Below, one piece after another: positions 34,062-43,449 of a DNA stretch of 64,000 nucleotides. Both the position numbers and the translations under genes were made by a program. Below the pieces are notes generated by a model. That model searched no databases. It was not told where the DNA came from and worked only from the letters and a program-made list of their open reading frames with translations. Origin of the DNA: Henriciella marina DSM 19595 (GTDB lineage: Bacteria > Pseudomonadota > Alphaproteobacteria > Caulobacterales > Hyphomonadaceae); assembly GCF_000376805.1 (NCBI RefSeq), contig NZ_AQXT01000002.1, positions 186,001 through 250,000 on the forward strand, read 5' to 3'. Within the stretch, counting starts at the first letter, position 1. Each line of letters starts with the position of its first letter.

Positions 34062-36314
34062 GTGAACCTCAAGACTTTTCTTTTCGCTGGCGCGTCCGCG
34101 CTGACCCTCTGTGCCATGACGCCAGCTGCGATGGCGCAGGACGCTGCAGACACCGCCGCAACTGAGCAGGCTGAAGCCCCCGAAACCGATATGACGGATG
34201 CGGGCGAAACTGCCGAAGCCGCTGATCCGCAAGTCCTTCTGGCTGAATGGACCGGACCTTATGGCGGCGTGCCGCCTTTCGATGAGGTCGAGGTGTCCAT
34301 GTTCCAGCCAGCGCTGGAAGCGGCCATGGAAAGCGCGCGCGCGGAGATCGATGCGCTGACCGCGCAGGACGCCGCGCCAACCTTTGAAAATACGATCCTG
34401 CCCATGGAGAAGGGCGCAGGCGAGCTCAGCCGTGCGCTTGCCGTCTATGGCATCTGGGCATCCGGTCTCAACGGGCCTGAGGTACAGGCCGTCCAGCGCG
34501 TGGTTGCCCCGAAGCTCGCAGCTTTTCAGGATGCGCTCTATCAGGATGCAGCCCTCTTCCAGCGCATCGATGCGATCTATACCGGTGACGAGTATGAAGA
34601 CCTGACGCCCGAGCAGCAGCGTCTCGTCTGGGACTATCACACCGACTTCGTGCGTGCTGGCGCCGCCCTTAATGATGAGGAAAAGGCACGGGTCGCAGAG
34701 ATCAATCAGGAACTCGCCCCGCTATATACCAGCTTCTCCAACAACCTCCTCCATGATGAGGAAGCTTATGTTACGTGGCTGAGCGAGGAGGATCTCGCCG
34801 GTCTCCCGGATTCGGTCGTAAACGCGGCTAAATCGGCTGCCGAAAGCCGGAACAATGAGGGCGGCGAGTACGCCATTCTCAACACCCGTTCCTCCATGGA
34901 CCCGTTTCTGACCTATTCAGATAACCGGGCCCTTCGCGAAGAAGTCTGGCGCACCTATTATGCGCGCGGCGACAATGGCGACGAGTATGACAATAATGAT
35001 GTCATCGCGAAGATCATGCCGCTGCGTGCCGAACGCTCGCAGATCCTTGGTTATGAGAGCTTTGCGCACCGCTCCATCGAGAAGGCCGTTGCGGGCAATC
35101 CGCAGGCGGCCATGGACCTGATGCTGAAAGTCTGGCCCGCTGCGACCGCCAAGGTCGACGAGGAAGTGGCTGCAATGCAGGCGATTGCCGATGAGGAAGA
35201 AGCCTGGATCAAGATCGCGCCGTGGGACTATCGCTACTATGCCGAGAAAGTCCGCCAGGCCGAATACGATTTCGATTCCGAGGAAGTGAAGCAATACCTC
35301 CAGCTTGAGAACCTCCGTGAAGGCATGTTCTGGATGGCTGGTGAGCTTTACGGCATGGAGTTCGAACAGGTCACCGACGTGCCGGTCTTCCATGAAGATG
35401 TTCGCGTCTGGGAAGTCACCCGTGACGGTGAGCATCTCGGTCTCTGGTACTTCGATCCGTATGCGCGCACGGGCAAGCGTTCGGGCGCCTGGATGAACGC
35501 CTATCGCACGCAGGACAATCTGGATGGGTTCACCACGCCGATCGTCTCGAACAATTCGAACTTCGTGAAAGGTGCCGAAGGCGAACCGGTCCTGATATCA
35601 TGGGATGACGCGACGACGCTATTCCACGAGTTCGGTCATGCGCTGCACGGTCTCAACTCAAATGTGACCTATCCGTCGCTCGCCGGGACCGCCGTGCCGC
35701 GCGACTATGTGGAGTTCCCGAGCCAGGTGCACGAGAACTGGCTGCCAACGCGCGAAGTGCTGGAGAATTATGCGCTTCACGTCGAAACCGGTGAGCCGAT
35801 CCCGCAGGAACTGGTCGACAAGATCGAACGGGCCGCAAATGCGCGGCAGGGCTTTGATACGACCGAGTATCTCGCCAGCGCGCTTGTCGATATGAAGCTT
35901 CATATGATGACGGACTTTGAAGGCTTCGATCCAGACGCCTTCGAGCGCGAAACGCTTGAAGAGATGGGCATGCCGGAAGAGCTGCCCATGCGCCACCGTA
36001 TGCCGCAATTTGCGCACGTCTTCTCGGGCGAGGGCTATGCGGCGGGCTACTACGCCTATCTCTGGGCCGACACGTTCAGCGCAGATGCATGGGAAGCTTT
36101 CGAGGAAGCAGGCGGCCCTTATGACCGGGAAACCGCGGATGCTTTCGGCAAGTGGATCCTGTCGGTCGGCAATACGATCTCACCGTCGGAAGCCTATGAG
36201 AATTTCCGCGGCCGCCAGCCAGACACCAATGCGCTGATGCGCGACCGTGGGTTTGGCGTTGCCGGTGAAGCGTCGGGCAGTGTTGGCGATGACACCAACG
36301 CGCCGCTCGACTAG
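34062..36314 (+). CDS. M3 family metallopeptidase (peptidyl-dipeptidase Dcp-like), exported
   Basis: Protein of 750 residues from the GTG at 34062, chosen because a Sec signal (cleavage after AMA) begins there. Zinc site HEFGH at 522-526 with the third ligand E551 (VEFPSQ) 25 residues later, and the substrate-binding GYAAGYYAYLWAD near the end. The M3A family (Dcp, oligopeptidase A) removes dipeptides or cleaves short peptides. Export to the periplasm matches Dcp-like members of marine alphaproteobacteria. An acidic stretch follows the signal peptide. Terminated by a 12-base stem. Confidence 0.93.
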   Translation: MNLKTFLFAGASALTLCAMTPAAMAQDAADTAATEQAEAPETDMTDAGETAEAADPQVLLAEWTGPYGGVPPFDEVEVSMFQPALEAAMESARAEIDALTAQDAAPTFENTILPMEKGAGELSRALAVYGIWASGLNGPEVQAVQRVVAPKLAAFQDALYQDAALFQRIDAIYTGDEYEDLTPEQQRLVWDYHTDFVRAGAALNDEEKARVAEINQELAPLYTSFSNNLLHDEEAYVTWLSEEDLAGLPDSVVNAAKSAAESRNNEGGEYAILNTRSSMDPFLTYSDNRALREEVWRTYYARGDNGDEYDNNDVIAKIMPLRAERSQILGYESFAHRSIEKAVAGNPQAAMDLMLKVWPAATAKVDEEVAAMQAIADEEEAWIKIAPWDYRYYAEKVRQAEYDFDSEEVKQYLQLENLREGMFWMAGELYGMEFEQVTDVPVFHEDVRVWEVTRDGEHLGLWYFDPYARTGKRSGAWMNAYRTQDNLDGFTTPIVSNNSNFVKGAEGEPVLISWDDATTLFHEFGHALHGLNSNVTYPSLAGTAVPRDYVEFPSQVHENWLPTREVLENYALHVETGEPIPQELVDKIERAANARQGFDTTEYLASALVDMKLHMMTDFEGFDPDAFERETLEEMGMPEELPMRHRMPQFAHVFSGEGYAAGYYAYLWADTFSADAWEAFEEAGGPYDRETADAFGKWILSVGNTISPSEAYENFRGRQPDTNALMRDRGFGVAGEASGSVGDDTNAPLD

Positions 36315-36337
36315 GCGGGCATCGCGCCAGAATAATG

Positions 36338-36369
36338 AAGAGGCCCCGATATGTTCGGGGCCTCTTTTT
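36338..36369 (+). terminator. Rho-independent terminator after the M3 peptidase gene
   Basis: Perfect 12-base stem (36338-36349 with 36355-36366), 5-base loop, TTTTT tail. Confidence 0.92.
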
Positions 36370-36378
36370 GTTTGGGCT

Positions 36379-36408
36379 AAAAGAAAAGCCGGCGCGCTGC
36401 CGGCTTTT
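36379..36408 (-). terminator. Terminator for the convergent mlaC gene
   Basis: Stem AAAAGCCGGC / GCCGGCTTTT (36384-36393 with 36399-36408), 5-base loop. On the minus strand the second arm ends in TTTTCTTTT, 24 bases past the mlaC stop. Confidence 0.85.
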
Positions 36409-36432
36409 CGAAATGTGTATGCGTGGTCCAGT

Positions 36433-37035
36433 CTAGCTGGAGATCTCATTGATCAGGGCATCGATGTCGCCATTGTTGCGGTCGAGGATTGCGCCGAACT
36501 GAGCGCGCTGCTCAATTGCGAACCAGATGTCCTGGGCCTGAATGTCGACGATGTGCCAGCTGCCGTTTTGCATGACACGCCAGCTCATTTCCTGCGGACG
36601 GTCGCTGTCGGCGGTTCTCACCTGGGTAACAACAATGGCGTCGCTATCGCCGCGAGGGATCACGTCTGTGACGGTGACGTCAGCTCCTGAGAGACCAGAC
36701 AGGTGTTCCTTCATCTGGTTGCGGGCAAAGATGCCGAAGGCGTCGGTGTACCGGGACTTTTCATCGGCAGAGAGTTCCGCCCACTTATTGCCCAATGTAA
36801 ATCGGGCAACAGCGTCGATATCGACGTTTGAAAGGACGAGGTCGGCTTCGGAATCCGAAATGACCTGATCACTTAGCGCTGTTACGGCCTGGTCGGCTGT
36901 GTCCGTCACAATCAGTGCGGCGTCGTGGTCTTCATTCGCAGCATATGCGAATGGTCCAATTGCGAGAGCACTCGTTGCGACCAGAAGGCCTGCAGTCAGG
37001 CGGGTGCGAAAATTCTTTCCTTGGGTATGCGTCAT
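36433..37035 (-). CDS. mlaC: MlaC-family periplasmic phospholipid-binding protein
   Basis: Protein of 200 residues from the ATG at 37035; AAGGAG is six bases away, whereas for the ATG at 37041 it abuts. Signal peptide cleaved after AYA. MlaC/Ttg2D family traits: the mid-region VDIDAVARFTLGNKWAELSADEKSRYTDAF, then NQMKEHLSGL and the C-terminal WRVMQNGSWHIVDIQAQDIW...QRAQFGAIL. It ferries phospholipids between outer and inner membrane complexes. No mlaBDEF genes are nearby, so this is an orphan copy. Divergent from an SDR gene. Confidence 0.9.
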   Translation of the reverse strand: MTHTQGKNFRTRLTAGLLVATSALAIGPFAYAANEDHDAALIVTDTADQAVTALSDQVISDSEADLVLSNVDIDAVARFTLGNKWAELSADEKSRYTDAFGIFARNQMKEHLSGLSGADVTVTDVIPRGDSDAIVVTQVRTADSDRPQEMSWRVMQNGSWHIVDIQAQDIWFAIEQRAQFGAILDRNNGDIDALINEISS

Positions 37036-37161
37036 CGTCATCTCCTTGTGCACTTGCACGGCAATTCTTGCTATAAACGCGTCCTTGCGTTTCGCTCATG
37101 ACGCAGTGTGGAAACGCGCCTTCGCTGAACCGGTTTCACCAGATGCTGCCATGACAGTTAT

Positions 37162-37177
37162 TTCATGCGCGCATGAA
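37162..37177. promoter_or_regulatory. Perfect 16-base palindrome between mlaC and the SDR gene
   Basis: TTCATGCGCGCATGAA, exact two-fold symmetry, 90 bases before the SDR start and 127 before mlaC. Form suits a dimeric repressor, unidentified. Confidence 0.45.
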
Positions 37178-37266
37178 GAGCCCGGGGACGCGCGCGGTCA
37201 TCTCATTAGACACGGGGCACAAACCCGCTACATTCGAGCCAAACGCGCATAAATAGAGGAAATGCC

Positions 37267-38280
37267 ATGACCAGATCATTGTCCCCGAGCCGCCGCCAGC
37301 TCCTTCTCGGTGCAGGTGCAGCCGCCCTTGTCGCTTCCGCCACATCCGGTGCCGCAGCGCAGTCAGCTGGCAGCGCACGCTCCGGCGCGGGCCTTGCCGG
37401 TAAGTCGGTGCTGATTACAGGAACGTCCTCTGGGTTCGGGCGACTTGGCGCTGAACATTATGCGCGTCTTGGTGCCAAGGTGTTTGCAACGATGCGCAAC
37501 CTGCCGCGCCCCGAAGCCGACGAGTTGCGGGCCCTCGCGGAGGATGAAGGTCTCGATATTACCGTTGTCGAAATCGACATCACATCGGACGAACAGGTGC
37601 AGACAGGCGTCGCCGAAGCCGAAGCGGCGGCGGGCGGCGCGCTGGATGTCCTGATCAATAATGCGGGCATCGCCATGTCCGGGCCGATCGAAGTGCAGGA
37701 TCTTGAGGCAACAAAGCTGATGTTCGACACGAACGTCTTCGGCGCCCAGCGCATGATCCGCGCCGCGCTGCCAGCCATGCGAGATGCAGGCCGGGGACAG
37801 ATCTTCAACGTGACCTCTCAACTCGGCCGGCTGATCATCCCGGGTCTTGGCCAGTATTCACCGACCAAATTTGCGCTTGAGGCCCTCAGCGAACAGCTTG
37901 CCTATGAGACGGTCGACAAGGGCATTGAAGTCACGATTATACAGCCGGGCGGTTACCCCACCGAAATCTGGCAGAACGCGGCCGTGAATTCCGCCGACTT
38001 GAAAGAGCGCTCACGCGATCCGCTGATCGCCGCCTATCCGCAGCTGACCGCAGGCATGGGCGATGCGGGCAATGGCGGCGGCAACACCGACCCGATGGAC
38101 ATACCGCGCGCGATTGCCGAGATTATCATGATGCCAGCAGGTCAGCGCCCGCTTCGCAAAGCGGTGCACCCGGTGGCGACGCCGCAAGTGCCGATCAATG
38201 AGGTCTCAGCCGAGCAGCAGCTCGCCATGCTTGGCGGGTCCGGTTACGGGCCGTGGCTGCGCGCGGTCCTCAAGAACTAG
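37267..38280 (+). CDS. Short-chain dehydrogenase/reductase with a twin-arginine-type signal
   Basis: Protein of 337 residues. N-terminal SPSRRQLLLGAGAAALVAS (6-24) looks like a Tat signal, which fits a cofactor-loaded enzyme folded before export. A complete SDR core follows: TGTSSGFG (51-58), NNAG (131-134), S184, and YSPTK (Y197, K201). Acts on an alcohol or carbonyl with NAD(P). Classical SDRs are cytoplasmic because the nicotinamide pool is, so the exported form is unusual (compare glucose-fructose oxidoreductase, which keeps NADP bound). Transcribed alone, 986 bases... of gene ending next to the convergent VOC gene. Confidence 0.88.
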   Translation: MTRSLSPSRRQLLLGAGAAALVASATSGAAAQSAGSARSGAGLAGKSVLITGTSSGFGRLGAEHYARLGAKVFATMRNLPRPEADELRALAEDEGLDITVVEIDITSDEQVQTGVAEAEAAAGGALDVLINNAGIAMSGPIEVQDLEATKLMFDTNVFGAQRMIRAALPAMRDAGRGQIFNVTSQLGRLIIPGLGQYSPTKFALEALSEQLAYETVDKGIEVTIIQPGGYPTEIWQNAAVNSADLKERSRDPLIAAYPQLTAGMGDAGNGGGNTDPMDIPRAIAEIIMMPAGQRPLRKAVHPVATPQVPINEVSAEQQLAMLGGSGYGPWLRAVLKN

Positions 38281-38299
38281 GCCCGGGGTTCAGGCTGGC

Positions 38300-38830
38300 T
38301 CAGGCCGGCTCCGGCTCCCAGAACTTGACCATGGCTGGCGGCGGGGACGGCTTAAACTCTGTCTCGTCCAGCGCCGCGAGCGCGCGGTCGCGGTCTGCCT
38401 TGTCGAAGCTGCCTGTCGTCAGGCAGAATTCGACGCCATTGCCATTGGGGTCTGTCGTGTAGATCGAATGGCACCAGTTATGGTCGATCTCGAAGACCTT
38501 GAGGCCGGCCTTGCGCCACTTGTCCTTCCAGGCGGCAAGTTCTTCCTTGGTGGAAACGGCGAAGGAATAGTGATTGGTCAGTGCCGGCAGGTTCGCGGCC
38601 TCATTGAGGTCGTGGATGTGCTCGTCCTGGGTGGCGGTGTCATGCAGCTCCCAGAAGGCGATAAAACGGGAATCGTCGCCGTCCATCCGGTAGAAGAAAT
38701 GCTTGCCCCAGCCGCCTGACGGGATGGGCGCGACCTCTACCTTGACCAGTTCGAACCCCATGATGCCTTCATAGAAGGCGTGGGTCGCCTTCATGTCTTT
38801 CGCAGCGAGCGCGAGATGATGATAAGCCAT
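38300..38830 (-). CDS. VOC (glyoxalase/extradiol dioxygenase superfamily) protein
   Basis: Protein of 176 residues with a strong GGGGAGGAG site. Paired beta-alpha-beta-beta-beta modules: HHLALAAKDMKATHAFYEGIMGFELV at the N-terminus and HYSFAVSTKEELAAWKDKWRKAGL plus DPNGNGVEFC in the second. Likely metal ligands are H5, E61, H87 and E134. The substrate is unknown. The gene starts 2 bases after the stop of the carboxymuconolactone-decarboxylase-like gene, a two-gene operon. Confidence 0.88.
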   Translation of the reverse strand: MAYHHLALAAKDMKATHAFYEGIMGFELVKVEVAPIPSGGWGKHFFYRMDGDDSRFIAFWELHDTATQDEHIHDLNEAANLPALTNHYSFAVSTKEELAAWKDKWRKAGLKVFEIDHNWCHSIYTTDPNGNGVEFCLTTGSFDKADRDRALAALDETEFKPSPPPAMVKFWEPEPA

Positions 38831-38832
38831 TG

Positions 38833-39483
38833 TTACTCCTCCCCTTTTTTATTGTCGTCGACCATGGACATAACGTCGGCGCTGTCGCCGCCGGGCGCTG
38901 GCACCTCGACGATGCGGTCTTCCACGTCATCATATTCGAGCCGCAGGGCGCGGCTCATCACGGCGTGCATCATATAGGTGCACGTTGTGTAGGTCAGCTC
39001 CAGGATTTCCTCGTCCGAGAGCGATGCCTTGAGCGCAAGGAAGACCCCGTCGCTGACGCGCCCGCGCTGCAGGACAAGCGCGTCCGTATAGGCAAGGACC
39101 GCGCGCTCGATTTCGCTGTAGCAATCGGCGACCTGCCAGTGCGGGATCGCTTCGATCTGTGCTTCGGTCAGGCCGACGTCGCGGCTTGCCTTGCAATGCT
39201 GTGAGAAGACAAATTGCGAGCCCACCGTGAACCCTGCGCGCGTCTGGCCAAGCTCTCTCAGTTTCGGGTCCAGCTTGCGCTCTTTGGAGCGATAGAACTG
39301 GAAGCCCTCTGTCGTGTGCTTGAACGCGTCGGGCACGATGTTGAAGACGGTCCACCAGTTGCCGGGCGTGCCGGTCGCCGTGCCCGGGCTTTCAATCGGG
39401 TCGCGGTCGTCAAAGAGAAGATCGAAGATACGGTTGGCGAAAGGGTTCTCTGCCTCTCGGCCTGCTTGCTTCAGTCGTGGCAA
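38833..39483 (-). CDS. Carboxymuconolactone decarboxylase (AhpD-like) family protein
   Basis: Protein of 216 residues. The start is the TTG at 39483 with GGAGGAAA four bases away (39488-39495 on the other strand); the reading frame runs further upstream but has no better site. The all-helical CMD fold is recognisable in GSQFVFSQHCKASRDVGLTEAQIEAI, with only one Cys where AhpD has CxxC, so peroxidase activity is unlikely. C-terminal LSDEEILELTYTTCTYMMHAVMSRAL fits. Near the end an acidic Asp/Glu-rich tail. Pairs with the VOC gene; perhaps detoxification or aromatic-compound metabolism. Confidence 0.85.
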   Translation of the reverse strand: MPRLKQAGREAENPFANRIFDLLFDDRDPIESPGTATGTPGNWWTVFNIVPDAFKHTTEGFQFYRSKERKLDPKLRELGQTRAGFTVGSQFVFSQHCKASRDVGLTEAQIEAIPHWQVADCYSEIERAVLAYTDALVLQRGRVSDGVFLALKASLSDEEILELTYTTCTYMMHAVMSRALRLEYDDVEDRIVEVPAPGGDSADVMSMVDDNKKGEE

Positions 39484-39579
39484 CGCGTTTCCTCCGGTTT
39501 TGGCCCCTGAAACAGAGTGTCTGTTCCGGTGCTTTTGCCGCACAGTCGGCGCCATGCCCTGCGGTCAGTCAAGCGCCTA

Positions 39580-39595
39580 ATCTGGCCGGCCAGAT
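39580..39595. promoter_or_regulatory. Perfect 16-base palindrome in the CMD-BLUF intergenic region
   Basis: ATCTGGCC-GGCCAGAT, exact symmetry, 97 bases before the CMD start. The surrounding 39484-39802 region has no gene; a TATAAATT box lies at about 39690, before the BLUF gene. Confidence 0.45.
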
Positions 39596-39802
39596 CAAGG
39601 CAGAACCGGGATTGTGGCTTTCCGATCCCCTCTGTGGCCGAATGCGTGCGCAACAACAGTTCAATATTTCTCTGTGCCGCGAAGGATGTTATAAATTGTC
39701 GAGAAACCGGAAGGGGCGGGCCAAAGCAGACCTTTGAGCCGGATGGGAAAGCGGAGCGGCAGATCTGCTCTAGTGAGCAGGAGTGTCTGAGTAGGTGATA
39801 AC

Positions 39803-40213
39803 ATGTACCGCCTGATCTATGTCAGCAAGGCCGCCGAGTCCCTGCGGGAAGACGACATAGAAAACATTCTGCACGTCTCTCAGTCCAATAATGATGAGCG
39901 TTACCTGACAGGCTTTCTTGCGCAGAATAACCGCGCTTTCATGCAGGCGCTGGAAGGTGAGCGCCGGGAAGTGCTCGATATATATGACCGGATCAAATCG
40001 GATGACCGTCATTCCGGCGTCCTCCAGATCATCGGCGAGCCGATAGAGAAACGCGCCTTTCCAGACTGGACGATGAATTACCACCGCGTGGACGACAAGG
40101 ACGGCTCTTCGACGATGGTCCTGCGCCAGGACGACGCCGTCGATGCGCTGCTCAACCCCGAAATGCCGCGCGACCTTCTCTATCTCTTCTCCAAGTTCCT
40201 GCGCATGCGCTAG
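39803..40213 (+). CDS. BLUF-domain blue-light photoreceptor
   Basis: Protein of 136 residues that is just one BLUF domain. The FAD-pocket residues are visible: Y6 (RLIYVSKA), N30 (SQSNNDERYLTGFL), Q48 (FMQALEG), and W89 (FPDWTMNY). Blue light rearranges the hydrogen bonds between these and FAD, and the short C-terminal helices (PRDLLYLFSKFLRMR) relay it. Stand-alone BLUF proteins act by binding other proteins. The next gene, 89 bases downstream, is a candidate partner. Confidence 0.94.
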   Translation: MYRLIYVSKAAESLREDDIENILHVSQSNNDERYLTGFLAQNNRAFMQALEGERREVLDIYDRIKSDDRHSGVLQIIGEPIEKRAFPDWTMNYHRVDDKDGSSTMVLRQDDAVDALLNPEMPRDLLYLFSKFLRMR

Positions 40214-40302
40214 GAGCCGCCCGCTCTTCCTGAGTGCTAACGCTCTTGAAAGGGATTTCTGCGAGGTATTCTCCACCGGGCAGCGGCCGCGTGGAGACTT
40301 CT

Positions 40303-41274
40303 ATGTCAGACGAGCTCAGGACCAGGATGGCGCAGATCGCTGAGCTTGGCGAACTAAGCCAGACAGAGGCGCGCCGCGCGGTCGAAGAGATCTATCGCGA
40401 CGGCATCGTGTCACGGACTGAAGCCGAGGCGCTTTTCCGCTTGAACGCAACACTGAAGCAGCCCGATGTCATGTGGACTGATCGCTTCGTCGAGGCAGTC
40501 AAGGATTTCCTTCTACACGGTGAGCCCCCGGCCGGGCTGGTCACCGACGAAGAGGCAAGCTGGCTCATCGGGCAGATCGAGGGAACGGGCCAAGCGGCCT
40601 CCGACAGCGAAATCGATCTGATGCTGGCGATCCTACGTTACGCCGATGCCGCGCCGACAAGCCTGTCGCGCTTTTGCCTGGAGGCCATTTCACGCCGCAT
40701 TATCGACGCGGGCTGCGCCAATGAGGAGATGAGCGAGCGCATGCGCCGTATCCTTCATGCCCCGGCTGGCGATGGCGCGATCTGGATCACGCGGCACGAA
40801 GCAAATGTCCTGTTCAAGACGAATGACGCGATCGGCCAGGCTGTGAATGCCAAGAGCTGGGAGAATGTCTTTGCCAAAGCGATCCTCAATCATCTTGTCT
40901 CTGCCGCCCATCCCGACCCTGCAACCGAGTGCGCGCTGACCCGTGAGGCGTGGCTGCGCGATACAGATGTCAATGTCGGAGAGTTTATTGGACGCATGGC
41001 GAATGCCTTCACCGGCGGCACCTGGTTCGAGCGGGTGAGTTTCAGCCCGGAATCGGCGGCGCGCGCTCGCTACTATGCAGCCTCCGAAGCAAGGCGTGCT
41101 GGCGCGAAGATCACAGAGGATGAGGAGCAATGGTTCCTCAAACGGCTTGGCTGGGACAAATCGGTCACCCCGGCAGAGCGCAGGCTGGTCAATCTGATGA
41201 ATAGTGAGGCCCCGGCATTCGTGAAGGGACTTTCCGAAGCGCTCAAGGATGACGAGCTTCGCCAGTCCGCCTGA
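40303..41274 (+). CDS. Helical hypothetical protein downstream of the BLUF gene
   Basis: Protein of 323 residues from the ATG at 40303 (GGAG eight bases upstream; upstream starts lack one). No signal or membrane segment. It is mostly helical with three related acidic-basic modules: LSQTEARRAVEEIYRDGIVSRTEAEALFRLN (about 15-45), LVTDEEASWLIGQIEGTG (about 80-97), and ITEDEEQWFLKRLGWDKSVTPAERRLV (about 270-296). These look like internal repeats of a helix-turn-helix-pair. I do not recognise the family. The position next to BLUF suggests a downstream effector, unproven. Confidence 0.75.
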   Translation: MSDELRTRMAQIAELGELSQTEARRAVEEIYRDGIVSRTEAEALFRLNATLKQPDVMWTDRFVEAVKDFLLHGEPPAGLVTDEEASWLIGQIEGTGQAASDSEIDLMLAILRYADAAPTSLSRFCLEAISRRIIDAGCANEEMSERMRRILHAPAGDGAIWITRHEANVLFKTNDAIGQAVNAKSWENVFAKAILNHLVSAAHPDPATECALTREAWLRDTDVNVGEFIGRMANAFTGGTWFERVSFSPESAARARYYAASEARRAGAKITEDEEQWFLKRLGWDKSVTPAERRLVNLMNSEAPAFVKGLSEALKDDELRQSA

Positions 41275-41411
41275 GCGAGGCAGCCGACCCTGTCAGAGCT
41301 GGCGCTTGACGCAATGCACAAGCTGACGCGAGGGCACGTCATGGACACGCTGGCCGCCGGGCTATAAGTGAGGGCTTTCTAGATAAATCACTGCTGATTC
41401 AGGGGCCAGTC

Positions 41412-43409
41412 ATGTTCAAGAAAATCCTGATCGCCAACCGCGGCGAGATTGCCGTTCGCGTGATCAAGACGTGTAAGCGGCTCGGTATCAAGACGGTGGT
41501 CGTCTATTCAGATGCCGACGCAAATTCGATGGCTGTCGAGATGGCGGATGAAACCGTTCACATCGGCCCGTCAGCAGCATCGGAATCCTATCTTGTCATG
41601 GACAAGATCGTCGATGCGGTGAAGCAGACCGGCGCTGAGGCAGTGCACCCGGGCTTCGGCTTTCTTTCGGAGAACCCCGAATTCGCCAAGCGGCTGGAGA
41701 AGGAAGGCATTACCTTCATCGGGCCTAATCCGCACGCCATCGAGGCGATGGGTGACAAGATCAGTTCCAAGAAACTGGCTGCGGAAGCCGGTGTTTCGAC
41801 CGTGCCTGGCCATATGGGCTTGATCGAAAGCACTGAGGACGCCGTCAAGATTTCCAATGAAATCGGCTATCCGGTGATGATCAAGGCATCGGCGGGCGGC
41901 GGCGGTAAGGGTATCCGTGTCGCGGCCAATGACAAGGAGGTCCAGGAGGGCTTTCCGGCGGTCAAGTCCGAAGCCAAATCCTCCTTTGGCGACGACCGGA
42001 TTTTTATAGAGAAATTCATTCTCAACCCTCGCCATGTCGAAATCCAGGTGATGGGCGACAAGCATGGCAACTGCGTCTATCTTTTCGAGCGTGAATGCTC
42101 GATCCAGCGCCGCAACCAGAAAGTCATCGAGGAAGCGCCAAGCCCGCTGCTTGACGAAGCGACCCGCAAGAAAATGGGTGAGCAAGCCGTCGCGCTGGCA
42201 AAGGCCGTCGATTATGACAGCGCCGGCACAGTCGAGTTCGTCGCATCCGGCGTCGACAAGAGCTTCTACTTCCTTGAAATGAATACCCGCCTTCAGGTGG
42301 AGCATCCGGTGACCGAGATGATTACCGGTGTCGATCTCGTCGAGCAGATGCTGCGCTCGGCCTGTGGCGAGAAGCTCAACATTGAGCAGAGCAGCCTCAA
42401 GATCACTGGATGGGCCGTGGAAAGCCGCGTCTACGCAGAAGACCCTTACCGCAAATTCCTGCCATCGATCGGCCGCCTGCGCCGTTTCCACCCGCCGGGT
42501 GAAGGCCCGCTGGGCGAGGGCACTGTGCGCATGGACTCCGGCGTTCGCGAGGGCGACGAGATCTCGATGTTCTACGATCCGATGATCGCCAAGCTGGTCA
42601 CGCACGGCAAGGATCGCGACACCGCGCTCGATACCCAGGCCTCCGCGCTGGACCGCTTTCACATCGAAGGCATTCAGGACAATATTCCTTTTGTCGCGGC
42701 CGTCATGGACGAGAAACGCTTCCGGTCTGGCGACATTACGACGGCCTATATCAAGGACCAGTTCCCTGATGGCTTCGATGGCGTCGAAGCGACCGATAAG
42801 CAGCGTCTCTATCTGACGGCCACGGCTGCCTATGTGCACGGCGTCTTTGCCCGCCGCGGGGAGCAGATCTCCGGACGCATGAGCGAACCGGATGCGCCGC
42901 GCGAGGAATGGGTCGTCATCCTCGACAAGGAGCACCAGGACATTGAACTTGAGCTTGGCGATAACAGCGCGAAGATCACGATCAATGGCAAGGTCCATAC
43001 ACTCGAGACCGAATGGAAACCTGGCACCCACCTTCTGGAGGGCACGATTGACGGCGAGCCGTTTGCGGTGAAATTCGCCGACAAGACCGAAGGCTATCTC
43101 CTGCGCCATCGCGGCGTTGCGGTGCGCGCGCTGGTCTGCACGCCGCTCACGGCGAAGATGCTGGAACGCCTGCCAGAAAAGCCGAAGCCGGATACGTCCA
43201 AGCTGATCATCTCACCGATGCCGGGCCTCGTCGTTTCGGTCGATGTCGAGGTGGGCCAGCAGGTCGAAGAGGGCGAAGCGGTCTGCATCGTCGAGGCGAT
43301 GAAGATGCAGAACATCATTCGCGCCGAAGCGACCGGCAAGGTGGCGAGCATCAATGTCGGGGCAGGTGACAGTGTCGCCGCCGATGAAGTCATGGTCGAG
43401 TTCGAATAG
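41412..43409 (+). CDS. pccA: Propionyl-CoA carboxylase alpha subunit PccA (biotin carboxylase + BCCP)
   Basis: Protein of 665 residues. Biotin carboxylase domain (1-445) with [34 protein letters not shown], the ATP-grasp loop [12 protein letters not shown], and [15 protein letters not shown] middle linker/BT domain follows. Biotin carrier domain at the end with EAMKMQN (K631 biotinylated). Produces carboxybiotin for PccB. It has its own upstream region (137 bases) and lies 14 kb from pccB, an unusual separation, as the two are commonly close together. Confidence 0.95.
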   Translation: MFKKILIANRGEIAVRVIKTCKRLGIKTVVVYSDADANSMAVEMADETVHIGPSAASESYLVMDKIVDAVKQTGAEAVHPGFGFLSENPEFAKRLEKEGITFIGPNPHAIEAMGDKISSKKLAAEAGVSTVPGHMGLIESTEDAVKISNEIGYPVMIKASAGGGGKGIRVAANDKEVQEGFPAVKSEAKSSFGDDRIFIEKFILNPRHVEIQVMGDKHGNCVYLFERECSIQRRNQKVIEEAPSPLLDEATRKKMGEQAVALAKAVDYDSAGTVEFVASGVDKSFYFLEMNTRLQVEHPVTEMITGVDLVEQMLRSACGEKLNIEQSSLKITGWAVESRVYAEDPYRKFLPSIGRLRRFHPPGEGPLGEGTVRMDSGVREGDEISMFYDPMIAKLVTHGKDRDTALDTQASALDRFHIEGIQDNIPFVAAVMDEKRFRSGDITTAYIKDQFPDGFDGVEATDKQRLYLTATAAYVHGVFARRGEQISGRMSEPDAPREEWVVILDKEHQDIELELGDNSAKITINGKVHTLETEWKPGTHLLEGTIDGEPFAVKFADKTEGYLLRHRGVAVRALVCTPLTAKMLERLPEKPKPDTSKLIISPMPGLVVSVDVEVGQQVEEGEAVCIVEAMKMQNIIRAEATGKVASINVGAGDSVAADEVMVEFE

Positions 43410-43449
43410 ACACCGGTTCAGCGAACAAGCGGAGTTCTGCCTGCAAACG

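Noticed and set aside
41571-43109. 512-codon minus-strand frame opposite pccA
   Set aside because: Same reason; the plus-strand biotin carboxylase is unmistakable.
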